DNA of 5,953 nucleotides, from assembly GCA_016649675.1 (NCBI GenBank), contig JAENXG010000154.1, positions 1 through 5,953 of the forward strand. Reading direction: 5' to 3'. The translations under genes and the position numbers were made by a program. A model generated the notes under the pieces. That model was given only the letters and a program-made list of their open reading frames with translations, was not told the DNA's origin and did not search any database. The stretch is from Methyloceanibacter sp. (GTDB taxonomy: Bacteria > Pseudomonadota > Alphaproteobacteria > Rhizobiales > Methyloligellaceae). Positions 1-5,585 of the stretch are shown here, one piece after another (within the stretch, counting starts at the first letter, position 1; each line of letters begins with the position of its first letter).

Positions 1-240
1 GCGCGGGTCATCGTCGACCGGCGCATGCTGAAATCGGAAGGTGCCTCTGCGCTCTACATCGAGGGGCTCTCGATCCGCACTGAGACGGTTGCCGCTGCGC
101 GCGGGCGGCGTCCCTGGGTGCCTGACCACGCGATCGTGCGATCAGGACCGCCTTCGTCCTCAGGCCACGACTATAGCAATGAGTCCGGCGAGGATGCCAA
201 AGACGACGCCAGGCCCCTCGACGGCAACCCCGAGGAGTAA
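1..240 (+). CDS. comEC: ComEC/Rec2-like DNA-uptake channel protein, C-terminal fragment
   Basis: The open frame enters from the left edge of the window and ends at TAA (238-240), so only the last 79 residues are visible. The fragment reads from ARVIVDRR through SALYIEGLSIRTETVAAARGRRPWV, followed by a hydrophilic acidic tail. The basic stretch ending in RPW resembles the C-terminus of alphaproteobacterial ComEC proteins, which transport single-stranded DNA through the inner membrane during natural transformation. None of the channel or metallo-beta-lactamase-like motifs is in view. The call therefore rests on the tail and on position: comEC commonly converges on lexA in Rhizobiales. The roughly 40 residues after RPWV look poorly conserved and begin exactly at a palindrome (121-146). 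The identity is likely, but not proven by these residues alone. Confidence 0.7.
   Translation, partial: ARVIVDRRMLKSEGASALYIEGLSIRTETVAAARGRRPWVPDHAIVRSGPPSSSGHDYSNESGEDAKDDARPLDGNPEE
121..160. repeat. small nested inverted repeats inside the comEC 3' end
   Basis: CCTGA (121-125) pairs with TCAGG (142-146), and CACG (127-130) pairs with CGTG (135-138) inside it. A second inverted repeat, AGGAC (144-148) with GTCCT (156-160), follows directly. The first base of the element coincides with the codon after the RPWV that ends the ComEC-like region. It may be a small palindromic insertion that extended the protein, or a chance fold in GC-rich DNA. I recognise no named family. Confidence 0.35.
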
Positions 241-260
241 CGGGCACTCTCCCGTTGGCT

Positions 261-348
261 CGTCATGCCCGGGCGTAGTCCCGGACATCCACGAACTTCC
301 CCTGGAACACCAGAGACGTGGATGGCCCGGACAAGCCGGGCCATGACG
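261..348. repeat. Rhizobiales-type mosaic palindromic intergenic repeat
   Basis: This is a long imperfect inverted repeat that fills most of the 127-bp gap between the convergent comEC and lexA genes. The outer arms CGTCATG (261-267) and CATGACG (342-348) match exactly, and so do the inner arms CATCCACG (286-293) and CGTGGATG (317-324). Between them are GC-rich stretches that match imperfectly, and the loop is about 23 nt (294-316). Repeats of this form, opening CGTCATGCCCGGGC and closing with GGCCATGACG, are familiar to me from intergenic regions of many Rhizobiales. A transcript from either side would fold into a strong hairpin. It could therefore act as a bidirectional terminator or mRNA stabiliser, but no T-run follows, so that role is inferred. 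Confidence 0.75.
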
Positions 349-367
349 GTGAAAATCTCGTTGAAGC

Positions 368-1069
368 TCAATACCGGCGGATGAGGCCGACCAGGCGCCC
401 CTGCACGCGCACGCGGTCGGGGCCGAAGATGCGAGTCTCGTAGCTTGGATTGGCCGCTTCGAGCGCAATGGAGCCGCCGCGGCGGCGCAAGCGCTTCAGC
501 GTGGCCTCCTCCTCGTCCACCAGCGCCACGACGATGTCGCCGTTATTGGCGTCCTCGCATTTCCGCACGATGATGGTGTCGCCTTCGAGGATACCGGCCC
601 CGATCATGGAATCGCCTTTCACCTCAAGCGCATAATGCTCGCCCTTGGTGAGGAGTTCGGGCGGCACCTCGATGGTGGCGAGGCGGGTCTGGATCGCCTC
701 GACGGGGACGCCGGCGGCGATGCGGCCCATGACCGGCACGCTTACGGTCTGGGGCAGGCTCTCGCCTTCGGCGACCTGGGGCACCCGCCCCAAGCTGCCC
801 TCGATCACGCTTGGCGAGAAGCCGCGTGAGCGCTGGGCAAGCGGCTGCGGCATGGAATCGGGCAGCTTCACAATCTCCATGGCGCGCGCCCGGTGGGGAA
901 GCCGGCGCACGAAGCCGCGCTCCTCGAGCGCGGTGATCAGCCGGTGGATGCCCGACTTCGACTTGAGGTCGAGCGCCTCCTTCATCTCATCGAAGGAGGG
1001 CGGGATGCCAGACTCCTGCAACCGCTCATGGATGAACATGAGAAGCTCTTTCTGCTTCGGTGTGAGCAT
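368..1069 (-). CDS. lexA: LexA repressor, SOS response transcriptional regulator
   Basis: LexA represses DNA-damage genes and cleaves itself when RecA filaments form on single-stranded DNA. The protein has 233 residues, normal for alphaproteobacteria. Residues 1-70 form the winged helix-turn-helix domain (MLTPKQKELLMFIHERL, then GIPPSFDEMKEAL and KSGIHRLITALEERGF). A hinge covers about 71-110, and the S24-type protease domain follows. The cleavage bond is Ala119-Gly120 in GRIAAGVPVEA. The catalytic serine is Ser154 in KGDSMIGAGI and the catalytic lysine is Lys192 in EATLKRL, so the protein appears fully competent. The ATG is supported by an AAGGGG Shine-Dalgarno five bases upstream (1075-1080). 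A 178-bp gap with its own promoter and SOS box separates the gene from moeA, so it is probably transcribed on its own and represses itself. Confidence 0.98.
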   Translation of the reverse strand: MLTPKQKELLMFIHERLQESGIPPSFDEMKEALDLKSKSGIHRLITALEERGFVRRLPHRARAMEIVKLPDSMPQPLAQRSRGFSPSVIEGSLGRVPQVAEGESLPQTVSVPVMGRIAAGVPVEAIQTRLATIEVPPELLTKGEHYALEVKGDSMIGAGILEGDTIIVRKCEDANNGDIVVALVDEEEATLKRLRRRGGSIALEAANPSYETRIFGPDRVRVQGRLVGLIRRY

Positions 1070-1144
1070 CTGGTCCCCTTTGGGCGGTGAGGTCTTGGAT
1101 TGTTCGACGCCTTAACGATTTGGGCGTCCGCTTGTACAAAGCAT

Positions 1145-1161
1145 GAACAGTTTATCTGTTC
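1145..1161. promoter_or_regulatory. perfect inverted repeat GAACAG-N5-CTGTTC beside the SOS box
   Basis: GAACAG (1145-1150) and CTGTTC (1156-1161) are exact reverse complements around a 5-nt spacer. The right arm shares its GTTC with the SOS box. A further GTTC lies at 1181-1184, one base off the ideal N7 spacing. This may be an auxiliary LexA contact or a site for another dimeric regulator. It covers the candidate -10 region. Confidence 0.5.
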
Positions 1162-1177
1162 CGTTTGTGTTCCGCAA
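1149..1177 (-). promoter_or_regulatory. candidate lexA promoter
   Basis: Read on the minus strand, TTGCGG (1172-1177) and TAAACT (1149-1154) are 17 bases apart, a plausible sigma-70-type -35 and -10 pair. The SOS box lies between them, which would let bound LexA block RNA polymerase. The hexamers match the consensus only moderately, so the exact promoter is inferred from position and spacing. It would give a 5' leader of roughly 70 nt. Confidence 0.5.
1158..1172 (-). promoter_or_regulatory. SOS box (LexA operator), GTTC-N7-GTTC
   Basis: The plus strand reads GTTC-CGTTTGT-GTTC, equivalent to GAAC-N7-GAAC on the lexA coding strand. This is the exact direct-repeat consensus for LexA binding in alphaproteobacteria. 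It lies 89 bp upstream of the lexA start codon, within the candidate promoter, as expected for autoregulation. Confidence 0.9.
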
Positions 1178-1247
1178 GTGGTTCGCCACAAAATGCAGGG
1201 CATCGATGCGTACGGCAGCGTTTCGCGCGATTCGGGTTTCCGGCGCC

Positions 1248-2453
1248 TTAATCGCGGTCGAGCGGAACGATCCTCACCCGCTCGCCCCGCGCAAGGGGAG
1301 GCGCATCAGCCGCCCGCACGATGAGGCAGTCGGCCCGGGCAAGGCCCGCGACGAGCGAAGAGTCCTGGGAGGGCAGGGGACGGACGACACGCTGGCCGTC
1401 CTCCCTCCAGTCCGAGATCCCGCCCATGTAATGCTCGCGCGGGCCGTTGGCCTGAAGCGCTTCGCCCAGGACGACCTCAGGGTATGGCCGCGCCTCTGCC
1501 GCAACGCCAAGCATAGACTGAAGCATCGGCACCAGGAACACGTGCGCGCAGACCAGCGCCGAGACCGGGTTCCCCGGCAGGCCGAGCACCCGCTGATTAC
1601 CGAGCCGGCCATAGAGGAGAGGCTTGCCCGGCCGCATGGCGATCTTCCAGAAGTCGAGCTCAAGCCCCTCCGGCTTAAGCGCGCTCGCCACGAGGTCGCG
1701 CTCGCCCACCGAGGCGCCGCCAATGGTCACGAGGATATCGGCAGCGCTGCCGGAGCGGGCGAGCGTGACGAGGCTCTCGGGCTCGTCCCTGGCGATGCCA
1801 AGGCTCATAGCTTCCCCGCCCGCCTTCACGATCAGCGCGGCGAGCCCATAAGGCACCGAGGACACGATCTGGTCCTTGCCGAGCTCAGAGCCTGGCGGCA
1901 CGACCTCATCGCCGGTGGCGAGGATGGCCACCTTCGGCTTGCGGCGGACCGATAGCTCGGCGTGGTTCATGGCGGCTGCCAGCATCAGCTCCCGAGGCCC
2001 GAGCCTCGTGCCGGCAGGAAGCAACACGTCGCCTTCTCTAAAGTCCTGTCCGCGTGGCCGGATGTGCCGGCGCGGTGCTGCCTCCTTGACGGTCACGACG
2101 CCATGGGCTTCCTCGGCATTCTCCTGGATGACGATGGTGTCGGCGCCTTGCGGCACCGGCGCGCCGGTGAAGATGCGTACCGCCTCGCCGCGTCCGACGC
2201 GTCCCTTGAAGCCCGCGCCTGCCAGCGAGCTGCCGATCAGCCTGAGCGTCGCCGGAAGGCTTGCCACGTCCTCGGCGCGGACCGCATAGCCATCCATGGC
2301 GCTAGCATCGAAGGGCGGCTGAGTGAGACGCGCCGCCAGGGCCTCGGCGAGTACGCGGCCGCTTGCCGCATCGAGCGCCACGCGCTCGCCTTCGAGCGGC
2401 GTGAGCCCGTGGGTCACGCGGGTCAGGGCTTCTGCGACGGAAAGAAGAGCCAT
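1248..2453 (-). CDS. moeA: Molybdopterin molybdenumtransferase MoeA
   Basis: MoeA is a cytoplasmic enzyme that inserts molybdate into adenylylated molybdopterin, the last common step of molybdenum cofactor synthesis. The protein has 401 residues, close to the roughly 410 of E. coli MoeA. Visible motifs in order are PPFDASAMDGYAV (47-58, with Asp54), FTGAPVPQGADTIV (95-108), ATGDEV (179-184, with Glu183), the MoaB/Mog-like TIGGASVGERD (243-253), MRPGKPLLYG (273-282) and GLPGNPVSA (291-299). A C-terminal beta-barrel domain IV ends at VRIVPLDRD. The start is the ATG that overlaps the moaC stop by one base (TGATG). No Shine-Dalgarno is visible before it, so translation probably depends on ribosomes finishing moaC. 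The open frame runs further upstream, but there it only shadows moaC. Confidence 0.97.
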   Translation of the reverse strand: MALLSVAEALTRVTHGLTPLEGERVALDAASGRVLAEALAARLTQPPFDASAMDGYAVRAEDVASLPATLRLIGSSLAGAGFKGRVGRGEAVRIFTGAPVPQGADTIVIQENAEEAHGVVTVKEAAPRRHIRPRGQDFREGDVLLPAGTRLGPRELMLAAAMNHAELSVRRKPKVAILATGDEVVPPGSELGKDQIVSSVPYGLAALIVKAGGEAMSLGIARDEPESLVTLARSGSAADILVTIGGASVGERDLVASALKPEGLELDFWKIAMRPGKPLLYGRLGNQRVLGLPGNPVSALVCAHVFLVPMLQSMLGVAAEARPYPEVVLGEALQANGPREHYMGGISDWREDGQRVVRPLPSQDSSLVAGLARADCLIVRAADAPPLARGERVRIVPLDRD

Positions 2454-2929
2454 CAGCGCTTGAAATGGCCCGAGCGGCCGCCGGTCTTCTCGACGAGGCG
2501 GATACCGGAGAAGGACATCGCCCGGTCGACTGCCTTCACCATATCGTAGAGGGTCAGACAGGCGATCGAGACCGCCGTCAGCGCTTCCATCTCGACCCCG
2601 GTCTTGGCGTCGACCTTGGCCATCGCCTGGACGCGCAAACCGCACGGATCGCGTGACGGCTCAAATTCGACGGTCACTTGGCTCAAGGGGAGGGCATGGC
2701 AGAGCGGGATCAGCTCGGCCGTCCGTTTGGCCGCCATGATGCCGGCGATCCTGGCGGTTGCGAGCACGTCGCCCTTAGGCGCCTTGCCCGCAAGGATCAG
2801 GTCGAGCGTCGTGGACGCCATGGCCACGAAGCCCTCGGCGATGGCGGTGCGGGAGGTGACCTCCTTGGCCGAGACATCGACCATGCGCGCTTCGCCCTTC
2901 TCGTTGAGGTGACTGAGGCGCGCGGTCAT
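2453..2929 (-). CDS. moaC: Cyclic pyranopterin monophosphate synthase MoaC
   Basis: MoaC converts the 3',8-cyclo-GTP product of MoaA into cyclic pyranopterin monophosphate, the first stable intermediate of molybdenum cofactor synthesis. At 158 residues it is the normal family length, and it aligns nearly end to end with E. coli MoaC. It shows HLNEKGEARMVDVSAKEVT (7-25), PKGDVLATARIAGI (51-64), LIPLCHALPLS (73-83), KTGVEMEALTAVS (109-121) and LTLYDMVKAVD (125-135). The expected active-site residues are present: Lys52, His78, Glu113, Glu115, Asp129 and Lys132. The start is the ATG inside the trpC stop (ATGA overlap), with a good GGAGG Shine-Dalgarno seven bases upstream (2937-2941) inside the end of trpC. 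moaA does not follow; moeA does. Confidence 0.98.
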   Translation of the reverse strand: MTARLSHLNEKGEARMVDVSAKEVTSRTAIAEGFVAMASTTLDLILAGKAPKGDVLATARIAGIMAAKRTAELIPLCHALPLSQVTVEFEPSRDPCGLRVQAMAKVDAKTGVEMEALTAVSIACLTLYDMVKAVDRAMSFSGIRLVEKTGGRSGHFKR

Positions 2930-3750
2930 GGCGCGACCTCCGCCCGCGTCTTTGCCTTGGAGCCGGTAAGGAGCGCGCGGGTTGCTGCCGCCACGTCCTC
3001 CTGCCGCATTAGGCTCTCGCCCACGAGGAAGGCGCGCACCCCGCATGCAGCAAGGCGCAGGAGGTCGGCATGGGTGAAGATGCCGCTCTCGGCAATCACG
3101 ATGCGATCGGAGGGCACGCGCGGCGCCAGCTGCTCGGTGACGGTAAGGCTCGTGGCGAAGGTCTTGAGGTCGCGGTTGTTGATGCCGATGAGAGGCGTGT
3201 CGAGCCGAAGCGCGCGGGCGAGCTCCGCCTCGTCATGCACCTCGGCGAGAACGTCCATACCGAGATCGCGCGCGGCGTCTGCAAGATCGCGCGCGGTCGC
3301 GTCATCGACCGCCGCCATGATGGTGAGGATGCAGTCGGCTCCCCACGCCCGGGCCTCGAGCACCTGATAGGGATCCACCATGAAGTCCTTGCGCAGCGCA
3401 GGGAGCCTGGTCGCCTCGCGCGCCGCCGTCAGATATTCGGGGCGTCCCTGGAAGGACGGCGTATCGGTCAGTACCGAGAGGCAGGCCGCTCCGCCTGCTT
3501 CGTAGGCGCGTGCCAACGACGCCGGATCGAAATCGGCGCGGATCAAGCCCTTGGACGGGCTCGCCTTTTTGATCTCGGCGATGAGCGCAAAGTCGCCGGC
3601 CGCAACACGTGACCGCAATGCCTGGGCGAACGGCCGCGGGGGCGAAGCAGCGTCCGCGCGGACGCGCATGGCCTTTCCGCTCACCGCGTCCTTGGCGGCC
3701 TCGATCTCTTTCCGCTTGTAGCCAAGGATCCTGTCGAGCACCTCTGCCAT
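2926..3750 (-). CDS. trpC: Indole-3-glycerol phosphate synthase TrpC
   Basis: TrpC closes the indole ring, converting CdRP (carboxyphenylamino-deoxyribulose phosphate) to indole-3-glycerol phosphate in tryptophan synthesis. It is a stand-alone 274-residue TIM barrel, not fused to TrpF as in E. coli. It carries the N-terminal motif VLDRILGYKRKEI (4-16) and AEIKKASPSKG (58-68, with Glu59 and catalytic Lys61). Further along are LRKDFMVDPYQV (119-130, with Lys121), LAEVHDEAEL (168-177, with Glu170), GINNRDLKTF (189-198), IAESGI (219-224) and FLVGESLM (241-248), which bind substrate and phosphate. The ATG lies 5 nt after the trpD stop, with only a weak AGGG upstream. The gene ends in an ATGA overlap with moaC. 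Confidence 0.98.
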   Translation of the reverse strand: MAEVLDRILGYKRKEIEAAKDAVSGKAMRVRADAASPPRPFAQALRSRVAAGDFALIAEIKKASPSKGLIRADFDPASLARAYEAGGAACLSVLTDTPSFQGRPEYLTAAREATRLPALRKDFMVDPYQVLEARAWGADCILTIMAAVDDATARDLADAARDLGMDVLAEVHDEAELARALRLDTPLIGINNRDLKTFATSLTVTEQLAPRVPSDRIVIAESGIFTHADLLRLAACGVRAFLVGESLMRQEDVAAATRALLTGSKAKTRAEVAP

Positions 3751-3755
3751 GGCGG

Positions 3756-4811
3756 TCAGACCCTATCACGGCTGAGTGCCACGAGCGCATCGAGAACGCC
3801 CTTCGCCTTGCCGCTGTCGATGGACTGCGCGGCAAGCGCCACACCCTCTCGGAGCGTCTTCGCCTTGCCGGCGACGAGGAGCGCCGCCGCCGCGTTCAGG
3901 AGCACGATGTCCCGGAGCGGGCCCTGATTTCCCTGCAGCACGGCACGGATATGGGCGGCGTTCTCGACCGCATCGCCGCCGATCAAGTCCTGGGGTTTTG
4001 CATCAGGCAGCCCGGCATTCCTCGGCGAGATTCTGAAGGTCGTGACCTCGCCTCGATCCAGCACGGCAACATGGCTGATGCCCGTGGTGGTGAGCTCGTC
4101 CAAACCGTCGGCGCCATGCACGACCCAGGCGCGTTCTGCTCCCAGCAGGCCGAGCACACGAGCGATCGGTTCGACCCATTGCTCGCTGAAGACGCCGACG
4201 AGCTGATATTTGGTGCCGGCCGGATTGGCGAGCGGCCCAAGCAGATTGAAGATGGTGCGCGTACCGAGCTCGCTGCGCACCTTCGCGACATGGCGCATGG
4301 CAGCATGATGGGCCGGCGCGAACATGAAGCCGAGTCCGCACGTCTCGATGGAGCGCGCGATCGTTTCGGGCGTGCACTCGATATCGACCCCAAGCGCGGC
4401 GAGCACATCCGCCGAGCCCGACCGCGAGGAGATCGACCGGTTACCATGCTTGGCGACTGGAACGCCCGCGCCCGCCACGACGAAGGCGGCGCAGGTCGAG
4501 ATATTGTGGGTGCCCTTGGCATCGCCGCCCGTTCCGCAAGTATCGATCGCGCCTTCCGGCGCGCGCTCGGGAACGACTCTTGCCCTGAGCGCGCGGGCGG
4601 CGCCGGCGATCTCGTCCACCGTCTCGCCGCGGACGCGTAAGCCCATCAGCAGCGCGCCGACCTGCGCATCGGTGGCGGCGCCCGACATCATGAGCTCGAA
4701 GGCTTCGGTCGCTTCGCCCTGGGTGAGGCTTTGGCCGGAGGCCACCTTGCCGATGGCAGCGCGCAGATCGGCGGGCGTCGCAGTTCCGGCAAGCGCGGGG
4801 CTAGAGGGCAC
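3756..4811 (-). CDS. trpD: Anthranilate phosphoribosyltransferase TrpD
   Basis: TrpD joins anthranilate to PRPP (phosphoribosyl pyrophosphate), giving phosphoribosyl-anthranilate, the second step of tryptophan synthesis. Numbering from the GTG chosen here gives 351 residues. The PRPP-binding DTCGTGGD motif is at 90-97, the KHGNRSISSRSGSADVLAALG loop begins at 121, FNLLGPLANP ends near 197, HGADGLDE is at 232-239 and NAAAALL is at 306-312. The start is uncertain. The frame is also open to a TTG at 4862, which would overlap trpG by 62 nt and add 17 residues that look like noise. The GTG at 4809-4811 overlaps trpG by 11 nt and has a weak purine-rich AGAGAAG six bases upstream. Homologous proteins, as I recall them, begin close to ADLRAAIGKVASG, which favours the shorter form. 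There is no trpG fusion. Confidence 0.95.
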   Translation of the reverse strand: MPSSPALAGTATPADLRAAIGKVASGQSLTQGEATEAFELMMSGAATDAQVGALLMGLRVRGETVDEIAGAARALRARVVPERAPEGAIDTCGTGGDAKGTHNISTCAAFVVAGAGVPVAKHGNRSISSRSGSADVLAALGVDIECTPETIARSIETCGLGFMFAPAHHAAMRHVAKVRSELGTRTIFNLLGPLANPAGTKYQLVGVFSEQWVEPIARVLGLLGAERAWVVHGADGLDELTTTGISHVAVLDRGEVTTFRISPRNAGLPDAKPQDLIGGDAVENAAHIRAVLQGNQGPLRDIVLLNAAAALLVAGKAKTLREGVALAAQSIDSGKAKGVLDALVALSRDRV

Positions 4812-5421
4812 CGACCGCTTCTCTTTGCGCGACCCCGCGCGCGCGGCGCTCGACGCGGGCAAGGTCGAGGAAATTCGCGAGCAGCTGATGGCCGTGCTCC
4901 GACGCGATGCTCTCGGGGTGGAACTGCACCCCGTGCACGGGATAACGCTTGTGCTGCAAGCCCATGATCACGCCGTCGGCCGTCTCTGCCGTGATCTCAA
5001 GCTCGTCGGGCAGGGTGGCGCGCTCGACGACGAGGGAATGGTAGCGCGTTGCGGAAAAGTCTTGCGGGATGCCGGCGAAGACGCCCTTGCCGGTATGGTG
5101 CACCTTCGACAGCTTGCCGTGCATCAGGGTGGGCGCGCGGACGACGCGGCCGCCATAGACCTGGCCGATAGCCTGATGACCAAGGCACACCCCGAGGATC
5201 GGCACCGTGGATCCTGCGCGCTCGATAAGCTCAAGACAGATGCCGGCGCGGTCAGGGTCGCATGGTCCCGGCGACAGCACGATGGCCCCCGGCGCCTCGG
5301 CAAGCACCTCATCGACGGTAACCTTGTCGTTGCGGTAGACGCGCGTGGGCGCGCCCAATTCGCCAAGGAAATGAACGAGGTTATAGGTGAAGCTGTCGTA
5401 GTTATCGATCAGGGTCAGCAT
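4801..5421 (-). CDS. trpG: Anthranilate synthase component II (glutamine amidotransferase) TrpG
   Basis: TrpG hydrolyses glutamine and channels ammonia to TrpE for anthranilate synthesis. It is a 206-residue class I glutamine amidotransferase. It opens with LIDNYDSFTYNLVHFLGELG (4-23) and has the oxyanion segment LSPGPCDP (49-56). The nucleophile Cys79 sits in GVCLGHQAIGQVYGG, and the triad is completed by His168 and Glu170 in VQFHPESI. The closely related PabA cannot be excluded by sequence, and one protein can serve both pathways. Adjacency to trpD and trpC favours TrpG as the main role. It is a separate protein here, not a TrpE-TrpG fusion, and trpE is not in the window. It is the first gene of the tight cluster. 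There is no Shine-Dalgarno before the ATG, and a candidate promoter ends only 7 nt upstream. The last 15 or so residues (RRARGVAQREAVGAL) look like a variable tail. Confidence 0.96.
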   Translation of the reverse strand: MLTLIDNYDSFTYNLVHFLGELGAPTRVYRNDKVTVDEVLAEAPGAIVLSPGPCDPDRAGICLELIERAGSTVPILGVCLGHQAIGQVYGGRVVRAPTLMHGKLSKVHHTGKGVFAGIPQDFSATRYHSLVVERATLPDELEITAETADGVIMGLQHKRYPVHGVQFHPESIASEHGHQLLANFLDLARVERRARGVAQREAVGAL

Positions 5422-5428
5422 AGAGTTG

Positions 5429-5458
5429 GTGTTACGCCCGCGCCTTGCACGCCGTCAA
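5429..5458 (-). promoter_or_regulatory. candidate promoter of the trpGDC-moaC-moeA operon
   Basis: On the minus strand, TTGACG (5453-5458) and TAACAC (5429-5434) are separated by 18 bases. The -35 matches the consensus well; the -10 is a moderate match. Seven bases separate the -10 from the trpG ATG, so transcription would begin at or next to the start codon, giving a leaderless or nearly leaderless mRNA. No trp leader peptide with repeated Trp codons is visible upstream. Confidence 0.45.
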
Positions 5459-5483
5459 GTTTTGCGACGGCGGCGAACCGCCG
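5451..5483. promoter_or_regulatory. two overlapping, mutually exclusive inverted repeats at the trpG promoter
   Basis: GCCGTC (5451-5456) pairs perfectly with GACGGC (5466-5471) around a 9-nt loop. CGGCGG (5468-5473) pairs perfectly with CCGCCG (5478-5483) around a 4-nt loop, which reads TTCG on the minus strand. The two share 5468-5471, so only one can form at a time. The first covers the candidate -35. They could be an operator, or RNA structures on transcripts reading through from further upstream. No T-run follows, so an intrinsic terminator is unlikely. Confidence 0.4.
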
Positions 5484-5530
5484 GGACCTCGCCCTTCAAG
5501 ACGGCGCTATGCCTCCACAGGATGGCTGTC

Positions 5531-5577
5531 TCCTCATGCCGAGGAGCGTCGCGAGGGCGCGTCTCGTAGCATGAGGC
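5531..5577. repeat. Rhizobiales-type palindromic intergenic repeat downstream of sixA
   Basis: CCTCATGC (5532-5539) pairs exactly with GCATGAGG (5569-5576), with GAG (5541-5543) and CTC (5563-5565) continuing the stem after a small bulge. The loop is GC-rich. Elements of the form CCTCATGC, GAGGAGC, then GTCTCG and GCATGAGG are familiar to me as dispersed intergenic repeats in Methylobacterium-like and related Rhizobiales. It lies 9 bp past the sixA stop, so it may shape the 3' end of that transcript. Confidence 0.65.
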
Positions 5578-5585
5578 CCCGAGCC

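Noticed and set aside
160..468. Minus-strand frame ending in a hydrophobic, membrane-helix-like segment (GVVFGILAGLIAIVVA)
   Set aside because: Its front part reads through lexA and the palindromic repeat in a wrong frame. The hydrophobic end is the complement of the acidic ComEC tail, and antisense of Asp/Glu-rich codons gives hydrophobic residues by default.
1131..1142. Short palindrome TTGTACAA in the lexA 5' leader
   Set aside because: Eight bases is short enough to occur by chance, and I know of no regulator that fits it in this position.
1190..1247. Intrinsic terminator after moeA
   Set aside because: No convincing stem followed by a T-run is visible on the minus strand, so whether moeA transcripts read into lexA is left open.
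1143..1955. Plus-strand open frame of 270 codons starting in the lexA-moeA gap
   Set aside because: It runs almost wholly antisense to moeA, is rich in Arg and His, and has no recognisable domain or Shine-Dalgarno.
3609..4640. Plus-strand open frame of 343 codons opposite trpC and trpD
   Set aside because: It lies antisense to conserved coding sequence with no family motif; stop codons are rare by chance at this GC content.
4324..5574. Long plus-strand open frame (416 codons) opposite trpD and trpG
   Set aside because: It is the antisense shadow of two clearly identified genes in GC-rich DNA. It has no recognisable domain, and its low-complexity Ser/Ala/Arg composition is typical of a shadow frame.
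5422..5585. trp leader peptide and attenuator before trpG
   Set aside because: The only short frames on the minus strand contain no run of Trp codons, and neither hairpin is followed by a T-run.
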